A stretch of 64,000 nt of DNA from Pseudomonas costantinii (GTDB lineage: Bacteria > Pseudomonadota > Gammaproteobacteria > Pseudomonadales > Pseudomonadaceae), in assembly GCF_001870435.1 (NCBI RefSeq), contig NZ_MDDR01000034.1:62001-126000 (forward strand), given 5' to 3'. A program made the position numbers and the translations under genes. The notes under the pieces are model-generated. The model ran no database searches. It was not told the DNA's origin and saw only the letters and a list, made by a program, of their open reading frames with translations. How positions within the stretch are numbered: position 1 is the first letter of the stretch; every line of letters begins with the position of its first letter. This document shows, one piece after another, positions 16,757 to 26,688 of this stretch.

Positions 16757-18535
16757 TTAAAACAGTGCCTCATCCAGCAAAAACAGCGATTCGCTACCGG
16801 CTTTTACCGAAGCACTCAGCGAATGAATACGCGGCAGCAGGCGGGCAAAGTAGAAGCGTGCAGTACCCAGTTTGCTGGCGTAGAAGTCTTCCTCAGCCTC
16901 CTTGCCCAGTGCCGCCTTGGCCATACGCGCCCACATATAGGCGTAGGCCATGTAGCCAAAGGCGTGCAGATACTCCACGGAAGCCGCGCCGATTTCATTC
17001 GGGTTGGTCTTCGCGCGGTCCAGTACCCAGGCCGTCAACTCATCCAGGTTATCCACCGCCGCGCTGAGCGGTTGAGTGAATTCGCCCAATTCGGCGCCTG
17101 CCGAGGCAATGAACGCGCGGATCTCGTCAGCGAACAAGGTGTAGAACGCGCCGCCGCTGCCGACGATCTTGCGCCCCATCAAGTCCAAGGCCTGAATGCC
17201 GTTGGTACCTTCGTAGATCTGAGTGATGCGTACATCACGCACCAGCTGTTCCTGGCCCCACTCGCGAATGTAGCCGTGGCCGCCGAACACTTGCTGGCCC
17301 AATACGGTGGTTTCCAGGCCCAGGTCGGTCAGGAACGCCTTGGCGACTGGGGTCAGCAATGCCACCAGGTTGTCGGCTCGCTCGCGGGCAACGGCATCTT
17401 CGCTGAACTTGGCAATGTCCAATTGCGTGGCCACATAGGTGGAGAATGCACGGCCGCCTTCGTTCGCCGCCTTCATGGTCAGCAGCATGCGGCGCACGTC
17501 CGGGTGCACGATGATCGGGTCAGCGACTTTGTCTTTGGCCTGGGCACCGGTCGGGGAACGGCTCTGCAGGCGATCCCGCGCGTATTCAATTGCGTTCTGG
17601 TAGGAGCGCTCGCCGGACGCCAAACCCTGGATACCCACGCCAAGACGCTCGTAGTTCATCATGGTGAACATCGCCGCCAAACCACGGTTAGGCTCGCCCA
17701 CCAAGTAGCCCACGGCTTCGTCGAAGTTCATCACGCACGTAGCAGATGCCTGAATACCCATCTTGTGTTCGATCGAACCGCAGGTCACCGGGTTACGCGC
17801 GCCCAGGCTACCGTCGGCATTGACCATGAACTTCGGCACCAGGAACAACGAAATGCCCTTGGGCCCGGCCGGCGCGTCCGGCAGCTTGGCCAGTACCAAG
17901 TGAATGATGTTTTCAGTGAGGTCGTGCTCACCGCCGGTGATAAAAATCTTGGTGCCGCTGACCTTGTAGGCCCCGTCCGCCTGAGGCTCGGCCTTGGTGC
18001 GAATCATCCCCAGGTCGGTACCGGCATGCGACTCGGTCAGGCACATGGAACCGGCCCACACACCCGAGTACATATTCGGCAGGTAGGTGGCTTTGAGTGC
18101 TTCACTGGCGTGAGTGTTGATCGACACACAGGCGCCGGAGGTCAGCATCGGGTACAGGCCGAACGCCAGGCTCGACGAGTTGATCATCTCTTCAACCTGA
18201 GCCGACACCGCCTTGGGCATGCCCATGCCACCGAAAATCGGATCACCGCCTACACCCACCCAGCCGCCTTCGGCGTAGGTTTTGTAGGCCTGTGGAAAAC
18301 CGTCCGGCGTGCTCACCGCACCGCCTGCCCAATGGCAGCCTTGTTCATCGCCGCCGCGGCTGAGCGGAGCGATGGATTTGGCGGTGACTTTGCCGGCCTC
18401 TTCGAGAATTGCCTCAACGGTTTCGGCGTCAACGGTGTCTGCCAATGCCGGCAATTGGGCCCAAGTTTTGGCGACCTCAAATACTTCGTTGAGGACGAAG
18501 CGCATATCACGCAGCGGCGCTTTGTAATCAGCCAT
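16757..18535 (-). CDS. acyl-CoA dehydrogenase (long, DmdC-like subgroup), paralogue 1
   Basis: 592 residues. FAD enzyme that introduces the trans-2 double bond into acyl-CoA. It contains the N-terminal segment [13 protein letters not shown] shared with its two neighbours, CLTESHAGTDLGMIRTKAEP (FAD-binding middle domain, near 165-185), FGGHGYIREWGQEQ and YEGTNGIQALDLMGRK (C-terminal domain). It is about 200 residues longer than classical acyl-CoA dehydrogenases, like the 3-methylmercaptopropionyl-CoA dehydrogenase (DmdC)/PA2815-type group. The substrate is probably a medium- or long-chain acyl-CoA but is not determinable here. First of three paralogues within 7 kb. Confidence 0.9.
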   Translation of the reverse strand: MADYKAPLRDMRFVLNEVFEVAKTWAQLPALADTVDAETVEAILEEAGKVTAKSIAPLSRGGDEQGCHWAGGAVSTPDGFPQAYKTYAEGGWVGVGGDPIFGGMGMPKAVSAQVEEMINSSSLAFGLYPMLTSGACVSINTHASEALKATYLPNMYSGVWAGSMCLTESHAGTDLGMIRTKAEPQADGAYKVSGTKIFITGGEHDLTENIIHLVLAKLPDAPAGPKGISLFLVPKFMVNADGSLGARNPVTCGSIEHKMGIQASATCVMNFDEAVGYLVGEPNRGLAAMFTMMNYERLGVGIQGLASGERSYQNAIEYARDRLQSRSPTGAQAKDKVADPIIVHPDVRRMLLTMKAANEGGRAFSTYVATQLDIAKFSEDAVARERADNLVALLTPVAKAFLTDLGLETTVLGQQVFGGHGYIREWGQEQLVRDVRITQIYEGTNGIQALDLMGRKIVGSGGAFYTLFADEIRAFIASAGAELGEFTQPLSAAVDNLDELTAWVLDRAKTNPNEIGAASVEYLHAFGYMAYAYMWARMAKAALGKEAEEDFYASKLGTARFYFARLLPRIHSLSASVKAGSESLFLLDEALF

Positions 18536-18654
18536 GGCAAACCTCGTGAGAACGTGAAAAGTGATTCGATAGGATCGGTTTTACAGACTCCGAGTGTACC
18601 CGAACAACTTTTCAGACACATAGGGTCCACTTGTGACTAGTTGGTATTTTTAAG

Positions 18655-20430
18655 TCACAGTAGCGCAAACGCCTCCGCAGGCAGACTCATCAGGCACTCA
18701 CTGCCCGCTTCGACAGCGGCCCGGTGGGTCGCGGTGCGCGGCAGCAAGCGCTTGAAGTAGAAGTCACAGGTAGCAAGCTTGGCCTTGGCAAACTCGGCGT
18801 CATCGACCTGCGCCTGAGCTGCGATCGCCATGCGCAGCCACAGGTAGGCCAGGATGATGTAACCGCTGTACATCAAATAATCCACCGCCGCTGCGCCCAC
18901 TTCATCGGGATTTTTCATCGCCGCCATGCCGACCTTTAGCGTCAACTCGCCCCATTGCTGGTTCAGTTGATTAAGCTGCTCCACATGGGCCATGAGCTGC
19001 GGATGTTCGGCGTTCGCCGCGCAGAACTTATGCACAATCCTGGTAAACCCACGCAGTAGCTTGCCTTGGCTACCGAGCACTTTGCGACCCAGCAGGTCGA
19101 GGGCCTGGATGCCATTGGTGCCTTCATAGATCGGCGCAATCCGGCAATCACGCACCAACTGTTCCATGCCCCACTCGCGAATAAAACCATGGCCGCCAAA
19201 CACCTGCATGCCGTGATTGGTCACCTCAAGCCCAGTCTCGGTCATGAAGGCTTTGCAGATGGGCGTAAGGAACGCCAACAGGTCTTCGGCTTCCTGGCGC
19301 TGAGCGGCGTCGCTGCTCAGGTGCGCGGTGTCGAGCAATTGCGCAGTGAAATAGGTCAGCGCGCGGTTGCCCTCGTTGAAGGCTTTCATGGTCAGCAACA
19401 TGCGGCGCACATCGGGGTGCACGATAATCGGGTCGGCGGCTTTATCCGGAGCCTTGGCACCGGTCAACGAGCGCATTTGCAGGCGGTCGTTGGCGTATTT
19501 GATCGCCCCCTGGAAACTCGCCTCCCCATTGCACAGCCCCTGCATCCCCGTGCCCAGGCGTGCATGGTTCATCATGGTGAACATGCAGTTGAGGCCTTTG
19601 TTCGCCTCACCAATCAGGAAGCCCTTGGCGCCGTCGAAGTTCAGCACACACGTCGCCGAAGCCTTGATGCCCATTTTGTGTTCAATGGAGCCGCAGTGCA
19701 CCGCGTTGCGCGCGCCGGTATCCGCATGGAACTTGGGCACGATAAACAGTGAAATCCCCTTGGTGCCCGCGGGTGCGTCCGGCAGCTTGGCCAGCACCAG
19801 GTGGATGATATTGGCGCTCATGTCATGCTCGCCGGCCGAGATAAAAATCTTGCTGCCGGTGACCGCATAGCTTCCATCCGCCTGGGGCACAGCGCGGGTC
19901 TTGATCAGCCCCAGGTCGGTGCCGCAGTGGGCTTCGGTCAGGCACATGGTGCCGGTCCACTCACCGGCGGTGAGCTTGTTGAGGTAGGTGGTTTTCTGCT
20001 CTTCAGTGCCGTGGGCGTGGATCGCCGACATCGCACCGTGCGTCAGGCCCGGATACATGCCCCACGAGGTGTTGCTGGAACCGATCATTTCGCTCAGCAC
20101 CAAGCCCAGGGAGAGTGGTAAGCCCTGGCCACCGTAGGCCGGGTCCGCCGCCACGCCATGCCAGCCACCTTCCACGTACTGGGCGAAGGCTTCCTTGAAA
20201 CCCTTGGGCGTGGTGACCACGCCGTTGTCGAAATGGCAGCCTTCTTCATCGCCGCTGCGATTGAGCGGCGAGAGCACGTTCTCGCAGAATTTCGCGCCTT
20301 CCTCAAGGATCGCACTGACCATGTCCGGGCTGGCATCGGTCGCGCCCAGGGCAGCGTAGTGGCCGTGGAAATCAAACACGTTGTCGATCAGAAAGCGCAT
20401 GTCGCGCAGGGGAGCTTTGTACTCAGGCAT
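18655..20430 (-). CDS. acyl-CoA dehydrogenase (long, DmdC-like subgroup), paralogue 2
   Basis: 591 residues from the ATG at 20430 (MPEYKAPLRDMRFLIDNVFD); a formal upstream start adds 19 residues unlike its paralogues and is rejected. It shares [45 protein letters not shown] and [18 protein letters not shown] with the other two copies. It lies 119 bp upstream of paralogue 1 on the same strand. Confidence 0.9.
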   Translation of the reverse strand: MPEYKAPLRDMRFLIDNVFDFHGHYAALGATDASPDMVSAILEEGAKFCENVLSPLNRSGDEEGCHFDNGVVTTPKGFKEAFAQYVEGGWHGVAADPAYGGQGLPLSLGLVLSEMIGSSNTSWGMYPGLTHGAMSAIHAHGTEEQKTTYLNKLTAGEWTGTMCLTEAHCGTDLGLIKTRAVPQADGSYAVTGSKIFISAGEHDMSANIIHLVLAKLPDAPAGTKGISLFIVPKFHADTGARNAVHCGSIEHKMGIKASATCVLNFDGAKGFLIGEANKGLNCMFTMMNHARLGTGMQGLCNGEASFQGAIKYANDRLQMRSLTGAKAPDKAADPIIVHPDVRRMLLTMKAFNEGNRALTYFTAQLLDTAHLSSDAAQRQEAEDLLAFLTPICKAFMTETGLEVTNHGMQVFGGHGFIREWGMEQLVRDCRIAPIYEGTNGIQALDLLGRKVLGSQGKLLRGFTRIVHKFCAANAEHPQLMAHVEQLNQLNQQWGELTLKVGMAAMKNPDEVGAAAVDYLMYSGYIILAYLWLRMAIAAQAQVDDAEFAKAKLATCDFYFKRLLPRTATHRAAVEAGSECLMSLPAEAFALL

Positions 20431-20520
20431 GGCAATGTCTCCGGCAGCAGATGGTTTCAACCTACTGCCGGTCACGGCCTCAAACAATCACTGTAGAACC
20501 GCTGAATACACCACCATCAC

Positions 20521-21813
20521 TCAACCGGCAGCGCTCTCCATCCGCACTGCGCCACGGCGGGTTTGCCCGGCGGCGACCACACAGTTACGCCCCGCGCCCT
20601 TGGCGGCGTACAGCGCCTGGTCGGCGGATTTGAGCACTTCTTCAGCGGTGCGCTGCTCGGCCTGGCGCTCGGCTACGCCGATGCTGACGGTCACCGACAC
20701 ACTCGATGCACCGCTGCCCGCCCGGCGTTGACGGCCCTGATGATCGTCCTGGGGTCGACTGTCCAAGTTGCGCAACTTGATGTCGTAGTTGGCGATGATT
20801 TCGCGGATCTCTTCCAGGTGCGGCATGCATTCATCGAGGGTCTTGCCGGCAAACACCACTGCAAATTCTTCACCGCCATAACGGTATGCCCGGCCGCCGC
20901 CATTAACCTTGGACAGCTTGCTCGCCACCAGCCGCAACACCTGGTCGCCCACGTCGTGACCGTGCGTGTCGTTAAAGCGTTTGAAGTGGTCGACATCACT
21001 CATCGCCAGTACATAGTTGCGCCCCAGGCGCTGCATACGCTCGTTGAGCGCACGCCGCCCCGGCAAGCCGGTCAGCTCGTCGCGGAACGCCATTTGATAG
21101 GCCTCGTGGGCAACGCCGGCAGCGATCATCAGCATTACCTGGCTGCACATGATGTTCAGGGTGAACGGCAGGATGAAGGTTTGCGGCAACATCCAGAACA
21201 ACCCCAGCAGACCAACCAGTTGCGCGGCATGCAGCGGGCGCGGCTGGTACCAGTACTGGGCGGCCAGGGTCAGGAAGCCAATCAGGAACATTGGGTATGA
21301 GAGCTGGATCAGGCTCATCCAGCGGCCATGCAGCGCCGGCCAACGAATCTCCGCCAACCAGTTAAGCACGGCCTGGGGAAAACTCTGCTCCAGGGCCAGT
21401 GCTACGCTGCCCACCGCGAGCAATACCGCGCAACGCGCGACAAAATCGCGGAACAGATGGGTTTTTTCCTGCCACAGCGCATAGATGCTGAACAGTAGCG
21501 GTAGCAGCAGGCAGCACAGGTGGAACACCACGGCCGCGTCTTCGCGCACGCGGCCATTGTCGCGGTAGAAATCGGTCTGGGTATCCAGCAGGAAGTAGAC
21601 GATATACACCGTGATCATCAGAAACAGTTCACGCTGGCGCCGATAAACCGCGCAGTACGAACCGCCGAGCAACAGCACCAAGGTCGGCAGCACGTTGAAC
21701 AGCGAAGTAAAGAATACGTTGAGGTCCTTGACGTACGCAGCCGAGAGCCCGGCCAGCAACAGCAGTAATGAGGGGAGAAAATGACTGAAACGTACAGCGG
21801 ACACGCGTGACAA
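20521..21813 (-). CDS. membrane diguanylate cyclase (GGDEF)
   Basis: Makes cyclic di-GMP from two GTP. The N-terminal half has about six or seven hydrophobic segments (LPSLLLLLAGLSAAYV, TLVLLLGGSYCAVY and later ones) and acts as a membrane sensor. The C-terminal GGDEF domain has RDELTGLPGRRALNER and the active-site YGGEEFAVVF. I see no RxxD inhibitory site immediately before it. I chose the TTG at 21813 (430 residues) because GGAG lies 8 bases upstream; the frame is open to 21897. It lies between acyl-CoA dehydrogenase paralogues 2 and 3. Confidence 0.88.
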   Translation of the reverse strand: MSRVSAVRFSHFLPSLLLLLAGLSAAYVKDLNVFFTSLFNVLPTLVLLLGGSYCAVYRRQRELFLMITVYIVYFLLDTQTDFYRDNGRVREDAAVVFHLCCLLLPLLFSIYALWQEKTHLFRDFVARCAVLLAVGSVALALEQSFPQAVLNWLAEIRWPALHGRWMSLIQLSYPMFLIGFLTLAAQYWYQPRPLHAAQLVGLLGLFWMLPQTFILPFTLNIMCSQVMLMIAAGVAHEAYQMAFRDELTGLPGRRALNERMQRLGRNYVLAMSDVDHFKRFNDTHGHDVGDQVLRLVASKLSKVNGGGRAYRYGGEEFAVVFAGKTLDECMPHLEEIREIIANYDIKLRNLDSRPQDDHQGRQRRAGSGASSVSVTVSIGVAERQAEQRTAEEVLKSADQALYAAKGAGRNCVVAAGQTRRGAVRMESAAG

Positions 21814-21965
21814 GGGTAAAACTCCGACCCGCAAAAAAGATGATGGCACTATGCCTCTTCGCGGACAGTTAAGCACAACCTGCCTGCCATGTATCACATT
21901 GCCATCACTTTAACGGCAGCCGCCGGCAATCCCTGAGCGCTTTACTGTGGTTTTTTATCGCGCAC

Positions 21966-22000
21966 AAAAAAGCCGCCACTCCGGTAAGGGAGCGGCGGCT
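21966..22000 (-). terminator. terminator after acyl-CoA dehydrogenase paralogue 3
   Basis: GCCGCCACTCC / GGGAGCGGCGGC form a strong stem (one mismatch), followed on the minus strand by TTTTTTG. Confidence 0.75.
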
Positions 22001-22022
22001 CTTGAGGTGAACCCGGTAAGGC

Positions 22023-23828
22023 TTAGTAACCCAGGCCGAAGTCTTCCTCTTTCATGTCCATCAGGTTGTTGGCGCCCGACAGCATAGTGGCCACGTGGGT
22101 ACGGGTACGCGGCAGGATGCGCTGGAAGTAGAAGCGCGCGGTCTGCAGCTTGGCGGTGTAGAACGCCTCTTCGGTGGTGCCGGCAGCCAGTTTCTCAGCA
22201 GCCAGGCGTGCCATGTCGGCCCAGAAATAAGCCAGGCAGGCGTAGCCGGAGTACATCAGGTAGTCCACCGAGGCGGCACCGACTTCTTCACGGTCCTTCA
22301 TGGCAGCCATGCCGACCTTCATGGTCAACTCGCCCCACTCTTTGTTCAGTGCAGCCAGCGGTGCAACGAACTCTTTGACGCCGTCATTGCCTTCGTTGGC
22401 CTGGCAGAACTTGTGGACGATCTTGGTGAAGCCCTTGAGCGCTTCGCCCTGGGTCATCAGCACTTTACGGCCGAGCAGGTCCAGCGCCTGGATGCCGGTG
22501 GTGCCTTCGTACAGCATCGAAATGCGGCTGTCGCGAACGTTCTGCTCCATGCCCCACTCGGCGATGAAACCGTGGCCGCCGTAGATTTGCACGCCGTGGT
22601 TGGCGGATTCAAAACCCACTTCGGTCATGAACGCCTTGGCGATCGGCGTCATGAACGCCAGCAGCCCGTCAGCCTGTTTCTTGGCCTCGTCGTCGGTGCC
22701 GTACTTGACGATGTCCACTTGCTTGGCGGTGAAGTACACCATCGCACGGTTGCCTTCGGCGAAGGCTTTCATGGTCAGCAGCATGCGGCGTACGTCGGGG
22801 TGCACGATAATCGGGTCGGCAGCCTTGTCCGGCGCTTTCGGGCCAGTCAGGGAGCGCATTTGCAGGCGGTCACGCGCGTATTTCAGGCCACCCTGGAAGC
22901 CGATTTCAGCGTGGGACAGGCCTTGCAGCGCAGTGCCCAGGCGAGCGGTGTTCATAAAGGTGAACATGCAGTTCAGGCCTTTGTTCGCCGGGCCGATCAG
23001 GAAACCGGTGGCCGCGTCGAAGTTCATCACGCAAGTGGCGTTACCGTGGATGCCCATCTTGTGTTCCAGAGAGCCACAGGTCACGGCGTTGCGCTCACCC
23101 ACCGAACCGTCGGCGTTTGGCAGGAACTTGGGCACGATAAACAGCGAGATGCCTTTGGTACCGGCCGGTGCATCCGGCAGGCGTGCCAGCACGATGTGGA
23201 CGATGTTGTCGGCCATGTCGTGTTCGCCGGCCGAGATGAAGATCTTGGTGCCGGAGACTTTGTAGGAACCATCAGCCTGAGGTTCGGCCTTGGTACGCAG
23301 CATGCCCAGGTCGGTGCCGCAGTGAGGCTCGGTCAGGCACATGGTGCCGGTCCACTCGCCCGACACCAACTTGGTCAGGTAAGCCTCTTGCTGCTCGGGG
23401 GTGCCGTGCTCGGAAATGGTGTTCATCGCGCCATGGGACAGGCCCGGGTACATGCCCCACGACCAGTTGGCTTCGCCGACCATTTCGCTGACGGCCAGGC
23501 CCAGGGACTCCGGCAAGCCTTGGCCGCCGTGCGCCACGTCGTGGGCCAGGCTTGGCCAGCCACCTTCGACGAATTGTTTGTAGGCTTCTTTGAAACCAGT
23601 AGGGGTCTTAACGCCTGACTCACTCCAGGTACACCCTTCGATGTCACCCACGCGGTTCAACGGTGCCAGCACTTGCTCACAAAACTTGGCGCCTTCTTCG
23701 AGAATGGCGTCAACCATGTCCGGGGTAGCGTCCTGGCAAGCCGGCAGGCTCTGATAGTGCGCTTCATAGCCGAGCAGTTCGTCACGAACGAAGCGAATAT
23801 CACGCAAGGGGGCCTTGTAGTCAGGCAT
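22023..23828 (-). CDS. acyl-CoA dehydrogenase (long, DmdC-like subgroup), paralogue 3
   Basis: 601 residues from the ATG at 23828 ([20 protein letters not shown]); a longer frame to 23891 lacks similarity to the paralogues. It carries [47 protein letters not shown] and [18 protein letters not shown]. It has its own terminator and an upstream region with two tandem sites matching the PsrA operator consensus, so it is probably a separate, fatty-acid-responsive transcription unit. Confidence 0.9.
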   Translation of the reverse strand: MPDYKAPLRDIRFVRDELLGYEAHYQSLPACQDATPDMVDAILEEGAKFCEQVLAPLNRVGDIEGCTWSESGVKTPTGFKEAYKQFVEGGWPSLAHDVAHGGQGLPESLGLAVSEMVGEANWSWGMYPGLSHGAMNTISEHGTPEQQEAYLTKLVSGEWTGTMCLTEPHCGTDLGMLRTKAEPQADGSYKVSGTKIFISAGEHDMADNIVHIVLARLPDAPAGTKGISLFIVPKFLPNADGSVGERNAVTCGSLEHKMGIHGNATCVMNFDAATGFLIGPANKGLNCMFTFMNTARLGTALQGLSHAEIGFQGGLKYARDRLQMRSLTGPKAPDKAADPIIVHPDVRRMLLTMKAFAEGNRAMVYFTAKQVDIVKYGTDDEAKKQADGLLAFMTPIAKAFMTEVGFESANHGVQIYGGHGFIAEWGMEQNVRDSRISMLYEGTTGIQALDLLGRKVLMTQGEALKGFTKIVHKFCQANEGNDGVKEFVAPLAALNKEWGELTMKVGMAAMKDREEVGAASVDYLMYSGYACLAYFWADMARLAAEKLAAGTTEEAFYTAKLQTARFYFQRILPRTRTHVATMLSGANNLMDMKEEDFGLGY

Positions 23829-23887
23829 AGCGATAAACCTCTGCTGATGTATCTGGGATGAACAACCGCGTGGATTTGTTGTGGCGG

Positions 23888-23915
23888 TCAAACAGGTGTT
23901 TGAAACATACGTTTA
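23888..23915 (-). promoter_or_regulatory. candidate tandem PsrA operators upstream of acyl-CoA dehydrogenase 3
   Basis: TCAAACAGGTGTTTGA (23888-23903) is a perfect palindrome matching the described PsrA pattern (C/G)AAAC-N2-4-GTTTG. It overlaps a second site, GAAAC-ATAC-GTTTA (23902-23915). They lie 60-87 bp upstream of the ATG at 23828. PsrA is the fatty-acid-responsive repressor/activator of Pseudomonas beta-oxidation and rpoS. Confidence 0.6.
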
Positions 23916-24086
23916 CGACCTTGGGTTGTCAAGCATCGTCCAGACGCCATTTGTCCTGACACGAATCAACACCAGGCACAGCAAGGCCTGCGGCAAGACG
24001 CCACGTGATTTGAGAAGTGTAGAAGTTCAAGAGGACGACACAGGCCAGCTCCCACAGGAGAGCCGGCATGCAGGGTAGAAAGGGGG

Positions 24087-24368
24087 TTAAGCGTAGGTGT
24101 CGATCAAGGTGCCGAGCATTTCATCCGAAGCTTTGGCGACTTTTGCCCCCAGCTCCACTTGAAACTTGCCTTGGGCCATTTCGACCATATTGCTGGCCGA
24201 GTTTGAAGGCTGAGCGCGATCATTGGCTTGCAGACGGTCGCTCTGGGCGTCCGAGGGCTGGGTAGTCGCGGCGCTGGCGATCTTGCCGGCGGCCTGGTCG
24301 ACGCGGCTCTGCCCGGTCTGAATACTGCTCAGGCCCGAATAAAACGCGCTGCTTCCAGAGATTTCCAT
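24087..24368 (-). CDS. small flagellar rod/hook-like protein of unknown role
   Basis: 93 residues, no signal peptide. The N-terminal segment (AFYSGLSSIQTGQSRVDQAA) resembles the first helix of flagellar basal-body rod proteins, and the C-terminal segment (MVEMAQGKFQVELGAKVAKA followed by SDEMLGTLIDTYA) resembles their C-terminal helix, which normally carries MVxM...F..N.KVI.T.D.ML.TL. The central domain of FlgB/FlgC-type proteins is missing, leaving two coiled-coil-forming ends joined by a polar linker. No flagellar genes lie nearby. The similarity is my reading of the motifs. Confidence 0.7.
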   Translation of the reverse strand: MEISGSSAFYSGLSSIQTGQSRVDQAAGKIASAATTQPSDAQSDRLQANDRAQPSNSASNMVEMAQGKFQVELGAKVAKASDEMLGTLIDTYA

Positions 24369-24474
24369 GGCGTAAGCCTGCCTTTAGAGAATCGTGAGGC
24401 TGAATTGAAGCAGACATCCTGGCAAAAGGCCCGTCAAAAACACTAATGGCATATTGCCTTAGTGATAGCCAAAA

Positions 24475-25155
24475 TCAGTCAAGCAGGTCCAACACCAAGT
24501 ACTCGGCCACCGCTTCGGCCCCGGCATGCTTGAGTTTCGGCACGCGTCCAAGGCACGGCGCCGGCAAGCGTTCAGCCAGGGTGGCGAGGTTTTCTTCCAG
24601 ACGAGAGGTCTTGGGGTCGATGATATTCGCTACCCAACCGGCCAACGGCAAACCGTCGCGCGCGATGGCTTCTGCCGTCAACAGCGCATGGCTGATGCAG
24701 CCCAAACGCACGCCCACCACCAGGATCACCGGCAACTTGAGCGCCATGGCCAGGTCCGACAGATTGTCCTGATCGGCCAATGGCACACGCCAGCCGCCCG
24801 CACCTTCGATCAAAGTGAAGTCCGCCTGCCGCGCCAGAATCTGCTGCATGGGTTTCAACAGCGATTGCACCGTCAACGCAACGCCTGCCTCCCGCGCCGC
24901 CAAGTGAGGCGCAATGGCGGGCTCAAACGCTACCGGGTTGACCTCGGCATACGTCAACGGCAACGAACACTCAGCCAATAGCGCCAAGGCATCACTGTTG
25001 CGTAACCCCTTGGGCGTTACCTGGCACCCCGAGGCCACCGGTTTTCCGGCGGCGGTGCTTTTACCCGAGAGCCTTGCGGCATGCAGCAGGCCGGCGGCGA
25101 TGGTGGTTTTGCCGACATCGGTATCGGTGCCGGTGATGAAATAAGCGGCGCTCAT
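24475..25155 (-). CDS. bioD: dethiobiotin synthetase BioD
   Basis: Closes the ureido ring of dethiobiotin from 7,8-diaminopelargonate, CO2 and ATP. The P-loop [16 protein letters not shown] is at residues 9-24, with further conserved [10 protein letters not shown] near 115. The ATG at 25155 gives 226 residues; the long open frame upstream is bioC antisense to that reading. Last gene of bioB-F-H-C-D, overlapping bioC by 4 bases. Confidence 0.93.
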   Translation of the reverse strand: MSAAYFITGTDTDVGKTTIAAGLLHAARLSGKSTAAGKPVASGCQVTPKGLRNSDALALLAECSLPLTYAEVNPVAFEPAIAPHLAAREAGVALTVQSLLKPMQQILARQADFTLIEGAGGWRVPLADQDNLSDLAMALKLPVILVVGVRLGCISHALLTAEAIARDGLPLAGWVANIIDPKTSRLEENLATLAERLPAPCLGRVPKLKHAGAEAVAEYLVLDLLD

Positions 25156-25976
25156 AGAGGTTTCTCCAGTACGGCGTACACCACTTGATAAGTGGCTGGC
25201 AGGCCCTGGGCCTGACGGAACTGCTCGTATGCGTCCACCAGTGCAACAATCCGCGCGCGGCCCGTCAACCCTCCCGGGCGACCCGGGTTGAGGTTGTGTG
25301 CACCCAATGCTTTCAGTTCGTGGGTCAGGCTGCGCACATCCGGGTAATGCAGCACATGCGGACGCCGCTCCAGGCTCACCACTCGCAAGCCGCTGGCCGC
25401 ACACAGCTGTTGATATGTTTCGAACGTGCGAAAGCGGTTGACGTGAACCAAGCCATCCGCAGCGCGCCAGCTTTCGCGCAACTCGTCCAGAGTACCCACG
25501 CACAGGCTCGCGAACGCCAATACACCACCGGGTTGCAGCACGCGATAAGCCTCGCTCAGCACTGCGTCGAAATTCGCACACCATTGCACCGCCAGGCTGG
25601 AGAAAATCAGCCCGCAGCTATCACCCTGCAACGGAAGACGCTCGGCATCACCGGCGATAAAATGCTCGGCTCCGCCCAATGGCCGCGCGTGATTGAGCAT
25701 GCCTTCGGCAATATCCAGCGCCACGCCCTGACTGGCCGGTAACCGCTCACTCAGCACACGGCTGAAAAAACCCGTGCCACAGCCCAAGTCCAGCCAGCGT
25801 TGCGGCGCGATGGCCACCGGCAAACGAGCCAGCAGCTCATTACCCACTGCGCGCTGTAAATCGGCCACGCTGTCGTAACTGGCAGCAGCGCGGGAAAAGG
25901 ACGCCGCCACCTGACGCTTGTCCGGCAAGGCGCCCGGCAATGAAGGGTGGGATAAATCAGTCATCAACGTACTCAT
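25152..25976 (-). CDS. bioC: malonyl-ACP O-methyltransferase BioC
   Basis: SAM-dependent methyltransferase that masks malonyl-ACP so that fatty acid synthesis can build the pimeloyl chain. SAM motif [14 protein letters not shown] near residue 62. 274 residues from the ATG at 25976; an ATG at 25964 is an alternative. It overlaps the end of bioH. Confidence 0.92.
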   Translation of the reverse strand: MSTLMTDLSHPSLPGALPDKRQVAASFSRAAASYDSVADLQRAVGNELLARLPVAIAPQRWLDLGCGTGFFSRVLSERLPASQGVALDIAEGMLNHARPLGGAEHFIAGDAERLPLQGDSCGLIFSSLAVQWCANFDAVLSEAYRVLQPGGVLAFASLCVGTLDELRESWRAADGLVHVNRFRTFETYQQLCAASGLRVVSLERRPHVLHYPDVRSLTHELKALGAHNLNPGRPGGLTGRARIVALVDAYEQFRQAQGLPATYQVVYAVLEKPL

Positions 25977-26688
25977 GCAAAAAAGCCTGGATGGCCCCCG
26001 CTACACCGTGAGGGTCTTCCAGAAGAAAAGCGTGACCAGCCTGTTCAATCAGGCCGATTTCTACATCGGGCAGCAGGGTCAGTAAACCAGCGGCAGCTTC
26101 GGCGGGCACCAGCCCATCCATGCCGGCGAATAGATGCAGTTGCGGGCCGCGATAGGCGAGCAAGGCTTCGCGTGTATCGAGCTGGGCGAGCAGCTCAAGG
26201 CCAGGCATCAACACGCTGGAAGGTGCATTCGGCGCACCGCTGACCAGCAAACGCGACAACCCACGGGGGTCTTCGGCGCCCTTGGCACACAGCAGGCCAA
26301 AACGTTTGAGAGTGACTTGCGAATCAGCGTGACAACCCGCAAGAAACGCATCGAATGTTTCGGCAGGCATCGCACTCGGCCAGCCGTCATGGGCGACAAA
26401 ACAGGGGTTACTGGCCAAGGTCAGCAGACCGCAGCACCGCTCACCGCGCCGCGCCGCCAGCTCAGAGGCGAGCATGCCACCCAGGGACCAGCCGCCCAGC
26501 CAGGCGTTGTCCGGCAGCGTGGCGTCGAGTTCATCGAGCCATTCATCCAGGTCACTGGAGTCCAGCGCCGGCAGCGGCTCGATCTGCACCTGCAAGTGTT
26601 CGTCGAGGCCCTGCAATGCAGCGGCCAAAGGCTCCAGCGGTGACACGCCGAGGCCCCAGCCGGGCAGCAATATCAGTCGATCACGCAT
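25957..26688 (-). CDS. bioH: pimeloyl-ACP methyl ester esterase BioH
   Basis: Alpha/beta hydrolase that removes the methyl group from pimeloyl-ACP ester, ending the BioC-BioH pathway. The nucleophile elbow GGWSLGGML (Ser near residue 68) and a late catalytic His ([12 protein letters not shown], near 225) are present. 243 residues. Overlaps bioF by 8 bases and bioC by 20. Confidence 0.92.
   Translation of the reverse strand: MRDRLILLPGWGLGVSPLEPLAAALQGLDEHLQVQIEPLPALDSSDLDEWLDELDATLPDNAWLGGWSLGGMLASELAARRGERCCGLLTLASNPCFVAHDGWPSAMPAETFDAFLAGCHADSQVTLKRFGLLCAKGAEDPRGLSRLLVSGAPNAPSSVLMPGLELLAQLDTREALLAYRGPQLHLFAGMDGLVPAEAAAGLLTLLPDVEIGLIEQAGHAFLLEDPHGVAGAIQAFLHEYVDD

Noticed and set aside
16823..18640. 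605-residue open frame antisense to acyl-CoA dehydrogenase 1
   Set aside because: Amino acid make-up (rich in His, Gly, Arg, Gln) is typical of antisense frames in GC-rich genes; the opposite strand encodes a clear enzyme.
22095..23618. 507-residue open frame antisense to acyl-CoA dehydrogenase 3
   Set aside because: Shadow of a well-supported gene; similar shadows occur opposite its paralogues because the sequences are alike.
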